A stretch of 64,000 nucleotides of DNA from Prevotella sp. GTDB taxonomy: Bacteria; Bacteroidota; Bacteroidia; Bacteroidales; Bacteroidaceae. The DNA lies in contig JAEEWT010000018.1 of the NCBI GenBank assembly GCA_016287755.1, positions 1 through 64,000 on the forward strand. Reading direction: 5' to 3'. Below, piece by piece: positions 9,329-18,700 of the stretch. A model generated the notes under the pieces. That model did no database searches and was not told where the DNA came from. It saw only the letters and a list, made by a program, of their open reading frames with translations. A program made the position numbers and the translations under genes. The stretch's first letter is position 1. Every line of letters begins with the position of its first letter.

Positions 9329-9688
9329 CTATAACTCTATTTCACCACTGAAACAATAGCCGCCTGCATAGAGACATAGTTCATAAGTACCGCTGAGCAT
9401 GGAAGGGAGGATGATGGTTGTTTCGTTAGAACCAACAATATTCGTATACACTACGCATCCATACTCGTCCTTGATAGACATCGCATACTCCGCATGCCCC
9501 GATGTAAAAAACAACGTATAATTCTCAATAAACACTGTGGGAATCTCAATTGGACCTCTCGGAACGTCATGACCTATGGGATTAGGATCTATCTTACCAA
9601 CCGTAAAATCTATCTCCTCCATTGCTGTAACTTGGCCAGACATCAAAAAACAGGCCACAAGAAATAAAAGTACTCTTTTCATATTCAT
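9329..9688 (-). CDS. DUF3244 secreted protein
   Basis: About 120 residues from the ATG at 9688 (MNMKRVLLF); the next ATG at 9682 is also possible. Starts further upstream are excluded because the promoter box lies at 9716-9723. A signal peptide ends near GQVTAM. The mature part has the DUF3244 pattern: P-I-x-I-P cluster, ENYTLFF, and the closing SGTYELCLYAGGYCFSGEIEL, a small beta-sandwich found in Bacteroidota and of unknown role. A paralogue is at 30352-30720, also directly behind a TPR-HTH regulator. Confidence 0.75.
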   Translation of the reverse strand: MNMKRVLLFLVACFLMSGQVTAMEEIDFTVGKIDPNPIGHDVPRGPIEIPTVFIENYTLFFTSGHAEYAMSIKDEYGCVVYTNIVGSNETTIILPSMLSGTYELCLYAGGYCFSGEIEL

Positions 9689-9715
9689 CTTGTAAATCGT
9701 TTGAAATGACGAGTA

Positions 9716-9746
9716 CAAAGTTATCATGATCCTTTCATTAGTACAA
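9716..9746 (-). promoter_or_regulatory. Promoter of the DUF3244-T9SS-Rhs operon
   Basis: Minus-strand TAACTTTG (-7, 9716-9723) with TTG at 9744-9746, spaced 20 bp. It places the start of transcription about 20 nt before the DUF3244 ATG and gives the toxin operon its own promoter, separate from the regulator gene that ends at 9906. Confidence 0.6.
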
Positions 9747-9905
9747 GGATTTTTCCGACAGAGAGTTTAGTAAAAGTTTAGTAACTATTTCCTTGCATTT
9801 CAATGAATTACATCAAAAATAGTCAAATGCTGTATAATAAAAATATACGTATTGGATGAAGATGATAGCAAAGAGGAAACAAAATGAAACGAAGAAATTT
9901 ACCGT

Positions 9906-11642
9906 CTAATAGATTTTTCTCAGTTTCATTGCCAGTTCTTTGGAACTACCCTGCTCTTTGAAAACCTTTCTCATGACTTCCCTACTCACTTGAGAAACCA
10001 TTGACTTTGACAGCATTAACATGCCAGATATTTCAACGGGCTTAAAATGCAGGCGAAGGAGTAAACAGACATCATGTTCATGAGCATTTAAGATAACACT
10101 ATTAGATTCCATGAAGTCATCGAATCCAGGAAGATATTCTTTTACGAGTACATTTATCGTTTGTTCATCTTCTCCTGTCAGTGCTTGACCCTTGATGGCC
10201 TTTGCTGCTATTCGCTGATACGATGGAGACCCTTTCAACGACCGCTCAGCAACGGCCGTGTTAAAGTATGCCAGCTTGCCGTATTTTCCAATACGAGCCT
10301 TTAATGAATTGATCTCCTTTTCTTTTTTCTCAATTAGATGTTGGTATTCTGCAGCATGCTTTCCAAGTGCATCCTTTACCATGCGCATCTGGCGGAGTTC
10401 CTCCAAGCAGATTTCATATCGCTCCAGTCTTTTCTTAACTCTCCTATTGAGTCTATATAATAATAGGAATAGAAGGGTCGTTGACAAGAAGATGGCAATG
10501 ACAAGTGCGCGAAACTTCGTCTGCTCCAATCTTGCTTTTTCTGATTCCTTTCTGGCTATTTCCTGGTGACGTGTATAGTCATACATTGATCTCGTATGCT
10601 CTACCTGCTCTGTATTCATTTGGGTATATAGGGAATCGTTCATGTCATAGGCATAGCGATAGTATTTGGCTACAGAGTCGGGGTTATGGTACTTTTCATA
10701 CAGAGTGGCAAGACCTTTCGCTCCAGCATTCTGGTTGTTGTAGTCCTTCCCTTCTGAGAGTTCCTTGCGGAAATAGTATTCAGCAGAATCATGCCGATTC
10801 TCCTTGAGATAGAGCATCCCTTTGAAATAGTAATAGACCTCACGACCTTTTGCAATGTTCCCATCATCATCGAACAATCCGGAATGCTGTTCATATAAAG
10901 CCATGTATTCCTTGGCCTTCTTTAACTGTTGTTGTTTTACCAAAATGACCGCTGCACGGCCTTGGGTAATTGCTGCATCTTTTATCATCTGGTGCTTATA
11001 GAACCATGTGATTAGGGAATCAGCAACGAATAAGGCCGAATCATTCCTTCCCTGATCTTCATAGGCTCCACATAACTGTTCATAATGGAACATGGCAGTT
11101 AAGGTGTCACCAGCAAGAAGTGAAAACTTCACAGCATGATGTACCATGTCTATCTGATGGTTGGCTAAGTCTTGTTGGTAGAAAAGACTCTCCATCTGTC
11201 CATAGACTTTGCTCATGAGTGAATAATTGCATTCCTTACTCGTCGTATCGGCCTGTTCCACCGCATCCTGATAGCATTTCAGTGCCATGGGGGCCTCGCC
11301 CATGTCACGGTAGGCACAGCCGAGGAGGTAGTGGGCACGCATCCGCTCGTTGGCGGAGCCGTGGCGGTCGTAGTAGCGTACTACCTCTTTCAGGATACTG
11401 TCCGACTTGATATCCACGTATGCTTTGTTCATCGCATCAGCCAGGAGAAGCTGGTAATACATCCTGTCGGCCTTCCTTGCCGTTTGCATCGTACTGTCCA
11501 TCTGTTCCAGCAATGCTAAGGCACTGTCAGGACAAACGGCACACAGACTATCAACCGCAACCAACGACGTGGGGTAGCGGTGATGCGTGCAGGAGAAGAG
11601 GATGAGCAAGCACAACGAAAAAGATAAACAAGTACGTTTCAC
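9906..11642 (-). CDS. Membrane TPR regulator with C-terminal HTH (locus A)
   Basis: 578 residues, GTG start at 11642. It begins with a lipobox-like signal (ILFSC, Cys18), then tetratricopeptide repeats (about 25-340, e.g. HYLLGCAYRDMGEAPMALKC), one membrane segment (about 379-398), a cytoplasmic coiled coil, and a C-terminal LuxR-like helix-turn-helix (HDVCLLLRLHFKPVEISGML, about 520-570). The layout puts the TPRs outside the inner membrane and the DNA-binding part in the cytoplasm, as in many Bacteroidota one-protein signal relays. It sits immediately upstream of the toxin operon and is paralogous to 30932-32758. A perfect TATCTTTG box (11647-11654) ends only 5 bp before the GTG, so either the message is leaderless or the box is part of the repeat there. 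Confidence 0.75.
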   Translation of the reverse strand: MKRTCLSFSLCLLILFSCTHHRYPTSLVAVDSLCAVCPDSALALLEQMDSTMQTARKADRMYYQLLLADAMNKAYVDIKSDSILKEVVRYYDRHGSANERMRAHYLLGCAYRDMGEAPMALKCYQDAVEQADTTSKECNYSLMSKVYGQMESLFYQQDLANHQIDMVHHAVKFSLLAGDTLTAMFHYEQLCGAYEDQGRNDSALFVADSLITWFYKHQMIKDAAITQGRAAVILVKQQQLKKAKEYMALYEQHSGLFDDDGNIAKGREVYYYFKGMLYLKENRHDSAEYYFRKELSEGKDYNNQNAGAKGLATLYEKYHNPDSVAKYYRYAYDMNDSLYTQMNTEQVEHTRSMYDYTRHQEIARKESEKARLEQTKFRALVIAIFLSTTLLFLLLYRLNRRVKKRLERYEICLEELRQMRMVKDALGKHAAEYQHLIEKKEKEINSLKARIGKYGKLAYFNTAVAERSLKGSPSYQRIAAKAIKGQALTGEDEQTINVLVKEYLPGFDDFMESNSVILNAHEHDVCLLLRLHFKPVEISGMLMLSKSMVSQVSREVMRKVFKEQGSSKELAMKLRKIY

Positions 11643-11645
11643 ACT

Positions 11646-11812
11646 GCAAAGATACGATTAAGCGAGCACAATACAAAATAAATGTGAATTTATTGTTATT
11701 GTCGAGCGTGAGTATCTTCGGCGAAGCCAATGTTACGATTTAGTGAGTGAAATACAAAAAGAAAACTAGTTTTCTTTTTCATTTTCGAGCGGAAGTCCCT
11801 TCGGCGATAGCC
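11646..11812. repeat. Tandem duplication of an about 83-bp intergenic repeat
   Basis: Copy one (11646-11728) and copy two (11729-11812) align throughout: both carry a -TACGAT(T/TT)A-G-GAG- head, an ATACAAAA tract followed by a hairpin-prone A/T core, then CGAGCG-GAGT and a CTTCGGCGA tail. The core of copy two contains the perfect palindrome AAAACTAGTTTT. Copy one includes the TATCTTTG box in front of the regulator. Repeats of this type look like non-coding Prevotella intergenic repeats. Confidence 0.55.
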
Positions 11813-11848
11813 AGGGTACGGATAATCGAATAGTGCATTTTTACCCCG

Positions 11849-12511
11849 ACATCTAACCCTATGTGCTTGAAACGCCCTGCTGCAAAGGGTTTGAGGAGGG
11901 TTAGATGTTGCTCAAACATCTAACCTACATCTAACCTACATCTAACCTACATCTAACCCAGATATACCTTATGCAACCTTTTGGTGTGCAATTTTGTAAT
12001 ACGAGATGTTTTTACGTAATACATGCTCAAACCCCATTTCCCGCAAGGTTACCCCATTATGCTTTGCGCCTGTAAAGTTACAGCTATTTTCCGAGACCAC
12101 CAAAAATCGACCCCTCATAGCGTGCAAAAATCTGTTAACAAACCACCCTCTTTCTGTTAAAAAACACTGAACGCCGTAAACGCTCCCAGTGATCAAGGCA
12201 AACGCTCCCAGCGTTTGACGTTCCCGCTATCAGCGTTTGAGGCACTTTTAACCGGAAACTGCCATAGTTTCTAACGCAAACTGCTATAGTTTCTTTCATT
12301 TCCCGAGGGGAAAGAAGATAAGAAGCAAGAGGCAAGAGGCAAGAGATTACCACTAAATACAGTTCCTGGTAATATGGTTATGAGAGAAGTTGGTTGAACG
12401 GGAAATGAACGGGATATGTGGGTTAGATGTTGGTTAGATGTTTGAACACCATCTAACCCTCGAGAAACCCTTTGCACATCGATGTTTCAAGCATTTTGGG
12501 TTAGATGTTGG
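11849..12511. repeat. Element bounded by about 100-bp inverted repeats with central palindromes
   Basis: The left arm (11849-11959) and the right arm (12420-12511) are imperfect reverse complements of each other: both read ACATCTAACCC, TGCTTGAAAC, CAAAGGGTTT, GAGGGTTAGATG, TCAAACATCTAACC in the same order. The left arm ends in four tandem 11-bp units CATCTAACCTA (11917-11959). Between the arms are four short perfect palindromes: 12200-12216 (AAACGCT/AGCGTTT), 12255-12271 (GAAACT/AGTTTC), 12278-12292 (AAACT/AGTTT) and 12299-12313 (TTTCCC/GGGAAA). No convincing gene lies inside. It fills most of the 1-kb gap 11643-12642 and may be a MITE-like or protein-binding repeat. Confidence 0.6.
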
Positions 12512-12569
12512 CCTGTTTTTTGCGAATGTTCATAAAAAGAACATCCTATGTCATTTTTTCTTGTAAACA

Positions 12570-12601
12570 TTTGGTGTTATACAAATAAATAATTATATTT
12601 G
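12570..12601 (+). promoter_or_regulatory. Promoter of the DUF4143 ATPase
   Basis: TTTGG (12570-12574) and TATATTTG (12594-12601) with 19 bp between, a full Bacteroidota -33/-7 pair, 41 bp before the ATG at 12643. Confidence 0.7.
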
Positions 12602-12642
12602 CAGTCGACAAAATTGCGGATAGGCGCAGAAATATAGAACCG

Positions 12643-13896
12643 ATGGAAATAAAACGTGATTTTCTGCTTGATAGACTGATGAATTTGAGACATAATAACA
12701 TGATCAAGGTCATCACCGGTATGAGAAGATGCGGCAAATCGTATCTACTCTTTAATCTTTTTTCAGATGCTTTGAAAGCAGAAGGCGTGGATGAGCAGCA
12801 TATCGTCAAAGTAAATCTGGAAGATCGCAGAAACAAAGCCTTAAGAGATCCAGACAAGTTACTGGAGTATATTGATAGTCGATTACAAGACGATAAAATG
12901 TATTATATATTACTTGACGAGGTACAACTTGTGAGCGAGTTTGAAGACGTACTCAATTCATATCTTCAAATAAAGAATGTTGATGTATACGTAACAGGTT
13001 CAAATGCACGGTTCCTCTCGAAGGATGTTATTACCGAGTTTCGTGGTCGTGGTTTTGAAGTGAGAGTGCATCCTTTATCTTTTATGGAAGTCCAGAAGGC
13101 CCTGCGAGAAGAACCAATTGAACAACTCTGGGAAAAATATCTAACATTTGGTGGATTACCACAGGTTGTGACTATGACTTCAGACAAGGAGCGTGTCGCC
13201 TATCTTAAGAATCTTTTCAAACATACTTACCTCAAGGATATTAAAGAACGTTATAATATCAAGCTTGATAGTGATCTTGAGGATTTGATAAGATCTTTAG
13301 CTTCAACTATTGGTGGTTTAACCAATCCAAGAAAAATAGCTGATACGTTTCGCTCAGTGAAGAAGAGCACAATAAGCCAGGACACCATAAAAGCTTATAC
13401 CGATTATCTACAAGATGCGTTTATCATAGAGCGTGCTTTGCGTTATGATATTAAAGGGAAACGCTATATTGATACTCCGTCTAAGTTCTATTTTGAAGAT
13501 TTGGGACTCAGAAACGCCCTTCTTAATTTCCGGCAGGTGGAGAAAACTCATTTGATGGAAAATGCCATTTATAACGAGTTACGTACTCGTGAGATGTCTG
13601 TTGATGTGGGTGAGGTAATTTGGAACACTAAAGATATAGAAGGCAAGAAAATAAGAAAGACTCTTGAGGTGGACTTTGTTTGCAATCAAGGGTATAAGAG
13701 ATTATATATCCAATCGGCTTTCAGCATTCCTGATGACGAGAAACGTGACCAAGAATTACAGTCGTTGAGAAGGATTGAAGATTCGTTCCAGAAAATTGTA
13801 ATTGTTGGTAATCACAGCCCTCGTTATCAGAATGAAGATGGAATCATATTTATGGATATCTATGATTTCTTAATGGATAAAGATAGTGTAGAATAA
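12643..13896 (+). CDS. AAA_14 / DUF4143 ATPase
   Basis: 417 residues, of normal family length. Walker A GMRRCGKSYLL (residues 26-36), Walker B YYILLDEVQ (87-95), sensor-like VYVTGSNARFLS, then the DUF4143 domain (about 200-400) with LEVDFVCNQGYKRLYIQSAF resembling a PD-(D/E)XK core. These proteins are abundant in Bacteroidota and often occur in accessory regions; their substrate is not known. The gene has its own promoter, is the only plus-strand gene of the island, and the degraded ATPase C-termini at 359-604 and 25776-25946 belong to a related subfamily. Confidence 0.8.
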   Translation: MEIKRDFLLDRLMNLRHNNMIKVITGMRRCGKSYLLFNLFSDALKAEGVDEQHIVKVNLEDRRNKALRDPDKLLEYIDSRLQDDKMYYILLDEVQLVSEFEDVLNSYLQIKNVDVYVTGSNARFLSKDVITEFRGRGFEVRVHPLSFMEVQKALREEPIEQLWEKYLTFGGLPQVVTMTSDKERVAYLKNLFKHTYLKDIKERYNIKLDSDLEDLIRSLASTIGGLTNPRKIADTFRSVKKSTISQDTIKAYTDYLQDAFIIERALRYDIKGKRYIDTPSKFYFEDLGLRNALLNFRQVEKTHLMENAIYNELRTREMSVDVGEVIWNTKDIEGKKIRKTLEVDFVCNQGYKRLYIQSAFSIPDDEKRDQELQSLRRIEDSFQKIVIVGNHSPRYQNEDGIIFMDIYDFLMDKDSVE

Positions 13897-13993
13897 GATA
13901 CAAAATACAGAAAATGACAAAAGCATCATTAAAAAGACTAATAGATCAGTAGCTTTGGCTATAGAACGATCAGAGAAGAACATTGACGCTGCT

Positions 13994-14134
13994 ATGAATG
14001 CAGGAGAACTTGAGAAACAGTCGTACTCGTATGTGTATAAGGTGTTTAAGAGATATAGAAATAAGATAATATGTATCCTTGAGGAACTCCTGCTGCTATT
14101 ACGCAAGTGGAAGCTTATACGCATTGAATCATGA
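13994..14134 (+). other. Possible small ORF or gene remnant; gap 13897-14364
   Basis: The 468-bp gap between the ATPase and the PD-(D/E)XK gene holds one plus-strand frame that is open from about 13886 to 14134 with its first ATG at 13994 (46 residues, helical, ending in LEELLLLLRKWKLIRIES). Upstream of that ATG the frame reads VALAIERSEKNIDAA without a start codon, so it looks like a truncated reading frame. No family recognised. Nothing else seen in the gap. Confidence 0.25.
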
Positions 14135-14364
14135 CTGAAAACCATATGGCATAATTATATATATAGGTGTCACTACCTGTTGTTTGTCGAATGCTTACAA
14201 TACATATAGACGACGCAAGTTCTGTTTTTAAGAAACAATAAAGCATGGTATACCACATTAGGTGGGTCCTTACAAGACTTATTATTGATGGACAATGCTG
14301 CCGAATTTATAGATAGTGGGTTCTTAATAGCAGTAATAATCCTTTTCAAGTGTCTCCAGTTCTA

Positions 14365-15042
14365 CTATTTTATAACACTGTCAGATAAATCAAACATCAA
14401 ATGATAAATAGTTATTTCCTTATTATTGTTATTATGATTATGTTTGGAAATATACGAATAATTGAAAGTGTTTGTCATTATTATATTCGTCAAAGGCATT
14501 GTTACATTAGCATTTACTTCAATTCCCTTATCGTTTGTCATTGTTTGGGATAACAGCCCATTGATATTTCCACAAGTATTCTCATGAATATCCATCTTTT
14601 CAATGACAAAACCTAGCATTCCACAGCAATCATTATATGTCGAATAGAAGCCAGTAGTAAATCTACAGATACCATTCCTAATATATTCTGCATTTAATCC
14701 TGTAATACCTAAAGTATTATTGTTGTCAAGCCTTTTACATTCTATTATATAATATGCGAGATCATCTTCGAATCCGTTACGAGGCATAACCTTAATATCC
14801 ACTCTTCCCATGTGTTCTGGTACTTCTTTTTCAAAATGAAATTCATTAAGAGGTGTATGAGAACTCTTATATTGAGGATCCTTTAAATATTTCACGAACT
14901 CATCCCTAATCAGATTCTCATCGTTAGGCAGATTACAATGGCTTTCGATAATAGAATTATAGACAAAGATACAACCCCGGCATATTTTACAGAATTCCGT
15001 GTTAATGTAGTCTTGAGTATATTCAAATCTTAACGTTTCCAT
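14365..15042 (-). CDS. PD-(D/E)XK nuclease-like protein, partner of the methylase
   Basis: 225 residues. The region HFEKEVPEHMGRVDIKVMPR then YYIIECKRLD gives Asp82-X18-Glu101-X-Lys103, the PD-(D/E)XK metal-site spacing, so it is probably an endonuclease. The remaining residues are not recognisable. It starts 3 bp after the stop of the large methylase gene and is co-oriented, so the two are almost surely cotranscribed. The natural reading is that it supplies the cutting activity missing from the methylase protein. An alternative is a regulatory or accessory nuclease. The gene is strongly AT-rich. Confidence 0.65.
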   Translation of the reverse strand: METLRFEYTQDYINTEFCKICRGCIFVYNSIIESHCNLPNDENLIRDEFVKYLKDPQYKSSHTPLNEFHFEKEVPEHMGRVDIKVMPRNGFEDDLAYYIIECKRLDNNNTLGITGLNAEYIRNGICRFTTGFYSTYNDCCGMLGFVIEKMDIHENTCGNINGLLSQTMTNDKGIEVNANVTMPLTNIIMTNTFNYSYISKHNHNNNNKEITIYHLMFDLSDSVIK

Positions 15043-15045
15043 GAC

Positions 15046-18000
15046 TTATTGTCTCTTTGCTTTTAACATCGCGTCTGCAAATCCATCGGCATCTTTATAT
15101 GCAATAGCCCTATGCCAAAGGCGTTTCTCATTCGGCTTAAAAATATAAAAACCGTCTTTTTCAAAATCACGAACATCTTTCTGAACAAACAGACGGTCAG
15201 TAATCTTTGCAGAAGATAGATGTATTATGACGGACAAAAGATCATCATCTCCAAAGTTGTTTTTTTCGATGATATCTTTGATATAATTCTTTTCGTCAAT
15301 TACTCTAAAGAAGATACCGATATAATGTGGGTCATAGATAATCTCTGCTACGAACCTATGCCCATTCCTGTTAAAGTTCTCTCCGAACTTGTTGAGAAAC
15401 ACCTGAGCATATTCTTTCAAAACTGTATCTTCTCGCCGTATCGGTCGTGTGGCCGATTCTATATCATGCTGTATAATCAAGGGAATGGTAATCGTATTGG
15501 TATAATCTATCAAATCTACTTCTTCTTGATTACAATCGAGTCCTTCAGTAATAAGCGAATCGATCTTCTCATACAGCTTTTCTATTTGTTTTGTACATTC
15601 AGGGCTATAAAAAACAGAAGACCCCTTTCCTGTTAACAATCTTTCCAACTTTGCCGCACTATCAGCAATAGCATCATTGTCACAATATGGCACAACAAAT
15701 CTTTCTTCATCGTGTGTCTCTTCACGTTCTATTCCAGATGATGCGAAGGTCATAAGGTTATAGTATGCGAAAGAAGACGAATTCAAAATACATGATATCT
15801 TTCTTAGAATGTTTATAGCATCGTTACTATAAACATGAACACCAGTTAATGAACTCTTGTATACACCATCAATCTGACAGATAGAAGAAACGGCCTTTAA
15901 GTCATTTTTCGTTCCTCCCCTTATTAATAACATAGGGGCTTTATATATTTCTTCAGCAATGCTTTTCTCCTTGTTTCGATACACATAACCAACATTGGGT
16001 GTTACCCATTTTGATTTCTCATCGTATAATATATACCCTCTATTTACATGTCCTGTTTTAATGTAATTCCATCCTAATAATTCTGATACATCATGTTTGT
16101 TAGATCCATCTTTTTCTTTGATTCCTTGTTTGATAAAGTAGTTTAAGGACTCTAGCTTTTGTTGGATTGACTCATACGTATCTAACCTTTTTATAAAATT
16201 ATAGTCAAGATAAGAACCATAAACTAAAATCTTCCAAAGTCTATCATCTGCTTTTAAACGATTTTGTTGAATATACTGTATATCGTTTTTTGTCAAGCCA
16301 AATAACCTAAACAGACGGAAGAGTCTACTTGGTTTCAAGGAAATATGTTCTATCCTATTATTGTCGGTATTTCCTTTATGCGCATGACGATAGAAAAGAA
16401 TACAAGGAGGTGCAACTGCGTCACCCATGGAATTATTGAATATTTCTTTCCTTTCTGAGGCCATTTCAAAAACCCTATCAATATAGAGATTGTCCAAAAT
16501 ATACTTTCTGAAGCCTCGACTTTTCACATTATACAGGGCTTTGCTTGTAATAATTAAAGCCATTTTTGTCTCTGGCCCAGTAAAATCCATAGTCCTAATA
16601 ACAAAAGCCTGAGCAATTTCGTTGTTACAAACAATATTTTCAACGTTTTCAGTTTTTTGTCTTATTTCTACATATATTTGATAAGGAAACTTTTTTCTCC
16701 TACCATTCTCATCTTTCTCAACCCTTCCCCTATTCCATGGTGGATTACCAAGGATATAGTCATAAGGAATTTTTCTATCAATCAGTCTATTCAACTCTTC
16801 GTTATCTGAGTCGAACGTATCTGCACAAATAAAGTTCTCTCCCAACATCGTAGGGAATTTGAAATCTTCAATGTCTGCAGGATCCTGATAGTCAAGTAAT
16901 GTTAAATAAACAGAAAAAATAGCTACCTGTATTGCGCTTAGGTCACTATCTATTCCAAAAATATTATCTTTCGCCAGTTTCTTAAGTGCATCTTGGTATT
17001 GCCTGGTATTCAGCTCTTTCCTGCTGAGATTATTAACCGTGATATATTTATCTATTATACGTCTCAGGGATTCCACGAGGAAAATACCAGATCCACATGC
17101 TGGGTCTAAAATTTTACAATCAACAGTATAATCGTCATTGGCGAGTTTCTTTCCCACAGTTTCTTCAACAATATAATCAACAAGGAATGTCGGTGTATAA
17201 TATGCACTCTGTTTTTTTTGATTCTCACTTCCAATAAAACGCTCATAAACATTACTAATAAATTCGACGGGGAGAATAGAGAAGTCGTATAACTGAAATA
17301 AAGATGTCTGACCAGTAGCAATGTCATCACCATGCAACAGATGGATTATTACATTTAATGCTTCTTGAGGAATCTTCTCAAATTGTTCCTCTGTTAACTT
17401 AAACATATCCCCATTAAACCCTCTCTCCTTGCTTTGCAGTGTTTTAAGAAAACTCCACACCTCTTCTTTGTCTTTCAGCAAATCGCAAAGATTATCATTT
17501 GTCATGCACACTTTTTCCCCCTTCAAATTAACACGCACCTGCCTGTCTATCAAATATCGAATAAAGATAATCTTTCCAATAAGAGCATTCACCAAATTCC
17601 TTTCCAAACAAAAATCAGAACACAACTTGTCTTGTGTTGACGTAATGTTTGCTAATAAATGATAATCAACCCTATTGGAATGAGATAAATCTTTATGGTA
17701 TTTCTCCCAACTCTTACCCGTTACAAGTTCATAATATGTAAAATCGGATAGTTTATCAACACCACCGAGACTCTTTAGGAGAGATGTATTCTTATCAATG
17801 TCGAAACCATTTAATATGTCTACAATACCTTCAGAAACAATAATAGCAATAGGAGACTCATTAAAATTCCATATAGCTTTATGCAGTGCCGTAGAATTGT
17901 CAGGATCTTCAAAAAAAAGAATCAAAGGTTTATTATCATAAAAGAAAAAAGCCTTTAAACTTGACAGAATCTTATTGCTTTCTAAGAGTCTGTATACACG

Positions 18001-18105
18001 ACTAGGAAAAGACGTTTTTTTCTTCCATTCATCATCAGATGAAATGGTTATCAACGCATCACTTCCTTCAAGTCCTAAACGTTTGTAGATGCTTTGTAAA
18101 TCCAT
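15046..18105 (-). CDS. Eco57I-type N6-adenine DNA methyltransferase
   Basis: 1019 residues. SAM-binding motif I ILDPACGSGIFLVE (332-345), catalytic motif ILGNPPW (451-457), and the FIRYLIDRQ helix (181-189) common in Eco57I-type enzymes. The C-terminal 500 residues would hold target recognition (e.g. YILYDEKSKWVTPNVGYVYR). The N-terminal 180 residues show no clear PD-(D/E)XK motif, unlike single-chain type IIG enzymes, while a separate nuclease-like gene follows 3 bp downstream. Expected role: host protection by adenine methylation in a restriction-modification pair. The gene is AT-rich compared with the chromosomal genes to the right. Confidence 0.8.
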   Translation of the reverse strand: MDLQSIYKRLGLEGSDALITISSDDEWKKKTSFPSRVYRLLESNKILSSLKAFFFYDNKPLILFFEDPDNSTALHKAIWNFNESPIAIIVSEGIVDILNGFDIDKNTSLLKSLGGVDKLSDFTYYELVTGKSWEKYHKDLSHSNRVDYHLLANITSTQDKLCSDFCLERNLVNALIGKIIFIRYLIDRQVRVNLKGEKVCMTNDNLCDLLKDKEEVWSFLKTLQSKERGFNGDMFKLTEEQFEKIPQEALNVIIHLLHGDDIATGQTSLFQLYDFSILPVEFISNVYERFIGSENQKKQSAYYTPTFLVDYIVEETVGKKLANDDYTVDCKILDPACGSGIFLVESLRRIIDKYITVNNLSRKELNTRQYQDALKKLAKDNIFGIDSDLSAIQVAIFSVYLTLLDYQDPADIEDFKFPTMLGENFICADTFDSDNEELNRLIDRKIPYDYILGNPPWNRGRVEKDENGRRKKFPYQIYVEIRQKTENVENIVCNNEIAQAFVIRTMDFTGPETKMALIITSKALYNVKSRGFRKYILDNLYIDRVFEMASERKEIFNNSMGDAVAPPCILFYRHAHKGNTDNNRIEHISLKPSRLFRLFRLFGLTKNDIQYIQQNRLKADDRLWKILVYGSYLDYNFIKRLDTYESIQQKLESLNYFIKQGIKEKDGSNKHDVSELLGWNYIKTGHVNRGYILYDEKSKWVTPNVGYVYRNKEKSIAEEIYKAPMLLIRGGTKNDLKAVSSICQIDGVYKSSLTGVHVYSNDAINILRKISCILNSSSFAYYNLMTFASSGIEREETHDEERFVVPYCDNDAIADSAAKLERLLTGKGSSVFYSPECTKQIEKLYEKIDSLITEGLDCNQEEVDLIDYTNTITIPLIIQHDIESATRPIRREDTVLKEYAQVFLNKFGENFNRNGHRFVAEIIYDPHYIGIFFRVIDEKNYIKDIIEKNNFGDDDLLSVIIHLSSAKITDRLFVQKDVRDFEKDGFYIFKPNEKRLWHRAIAYKDADGFADAMLKAKRQ

Positions 18106-18133
18106 ATTATTTGCTATCGCTGCCTTTTGCTAG

Positions 18134-18163
18134 CAAAGATACACAATAAAATGGAAATAGCAA
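18134..18163 (-). promoter_or_regulatory. Promoter of the methylase-nuclease operon
   Basis: Minus-strand TATCTTTG (18134-18141) with TTG at 18161-18163, 19 bp apart, about 29 bp upstream of the methylase ATG at 18105. Confidence 0.65.
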
Positions 18164-18418
18164 TGGCTTTTCTTGAAAAAGTAGAGAATTTTATTGTTGA
18201 TTGTTGATAGAACAAATATAAATCTTGTATAGGAAAAGAAAGTATCTTTGCTGAGCCGAGCAAACAGTCCGGGCTCTGCATGTCCAGCATGACCGAAGTG
18301 TCAACTAAAACAGTACGGCTTTTTCGCTTGTGTCTATCGATTCAGTACGACAACTACAAAAGCGTCTACAGAATCAGCTAATGAAGAGAAAAAGTGTCTA
18401 GTGAAATCAGGAAAAGTC

Positions 18419-18700
18419 ACCTACAAGCTTAGTTGAAGCTCCCAACCAGCCTTATAGCACCCAGTTATCAGCCTTATAACCTATAGAAATCAGCCTAGTT
18501 GGAGGGCAATATAAGGCTTGTAGGTTTTGCAGGTCAAAAGACGTTGTGAAGGTGTGAAGAAAGTGATTATAAAGAATGCTCCGCTATTAAGCCTAATCAA
18601 CTTATTGTCAACAAGTTGATGGCGGAGCAATACTCTTTAAAATCATCCGCCCCGAATCTTTTGGTAATCATGTAATTACATTGATATGGCGGAGGATTAT
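18419..18700. repeat. Three stem-loop units in the 18106-18884 gap
   Basis: Unit one: ACCTACAAGC (18419-18428) pairs with GCTTGTAGGT (18516-18525), with inner repeats of CAGCCTTATA. Unit two: GCTCCGC (18578-18584) plus ATCAACTT (18596-18603) pair with AAGTTGAT (18613-18620) plus GCGGAGC (18622-18628). Unit three: AATCATCCGCC (18641-18651) pairs, with one mismatch, with 18688-18698, and its centre is the near-palindrome ATCATGTAATTACATTGAT. Units two and three share the CCGC...GCGGAG outer stem, so they look like two copies of one folded element. No gene was found in this 779-bp gap. Confidence 0.5.

Noticed and set aside
11917..11959. Four CATCTAACCTA units as a CRISPR array or iterons
   Set aside because: Units are contiguous 11-mers without spacers, and no cas or replication-initiator gene is present.
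11969..12196. Minus-strand 75-codon frame inside the repeat element (GAKHNGVTLREMGFEHVLRK)
   Set aside because: Lies between inverted-repeat arms, has no promoter or ribosome-binding signal, and its start runs into the palindrome cluster; looks like translated repeat.
13870..14145. Minus-strand 91-codon frame after the DUF4143 ATPase
   Set aside because: Low-complexity Ser/Phe-rich translation overlapping the end of the ATPase; no family and no promoter.
18578..18700. The two hairpins as integron attC sites
   Set aside because: No GTTRRRY-type core sites at the stem bases and no integrase or cassette genes nearby.
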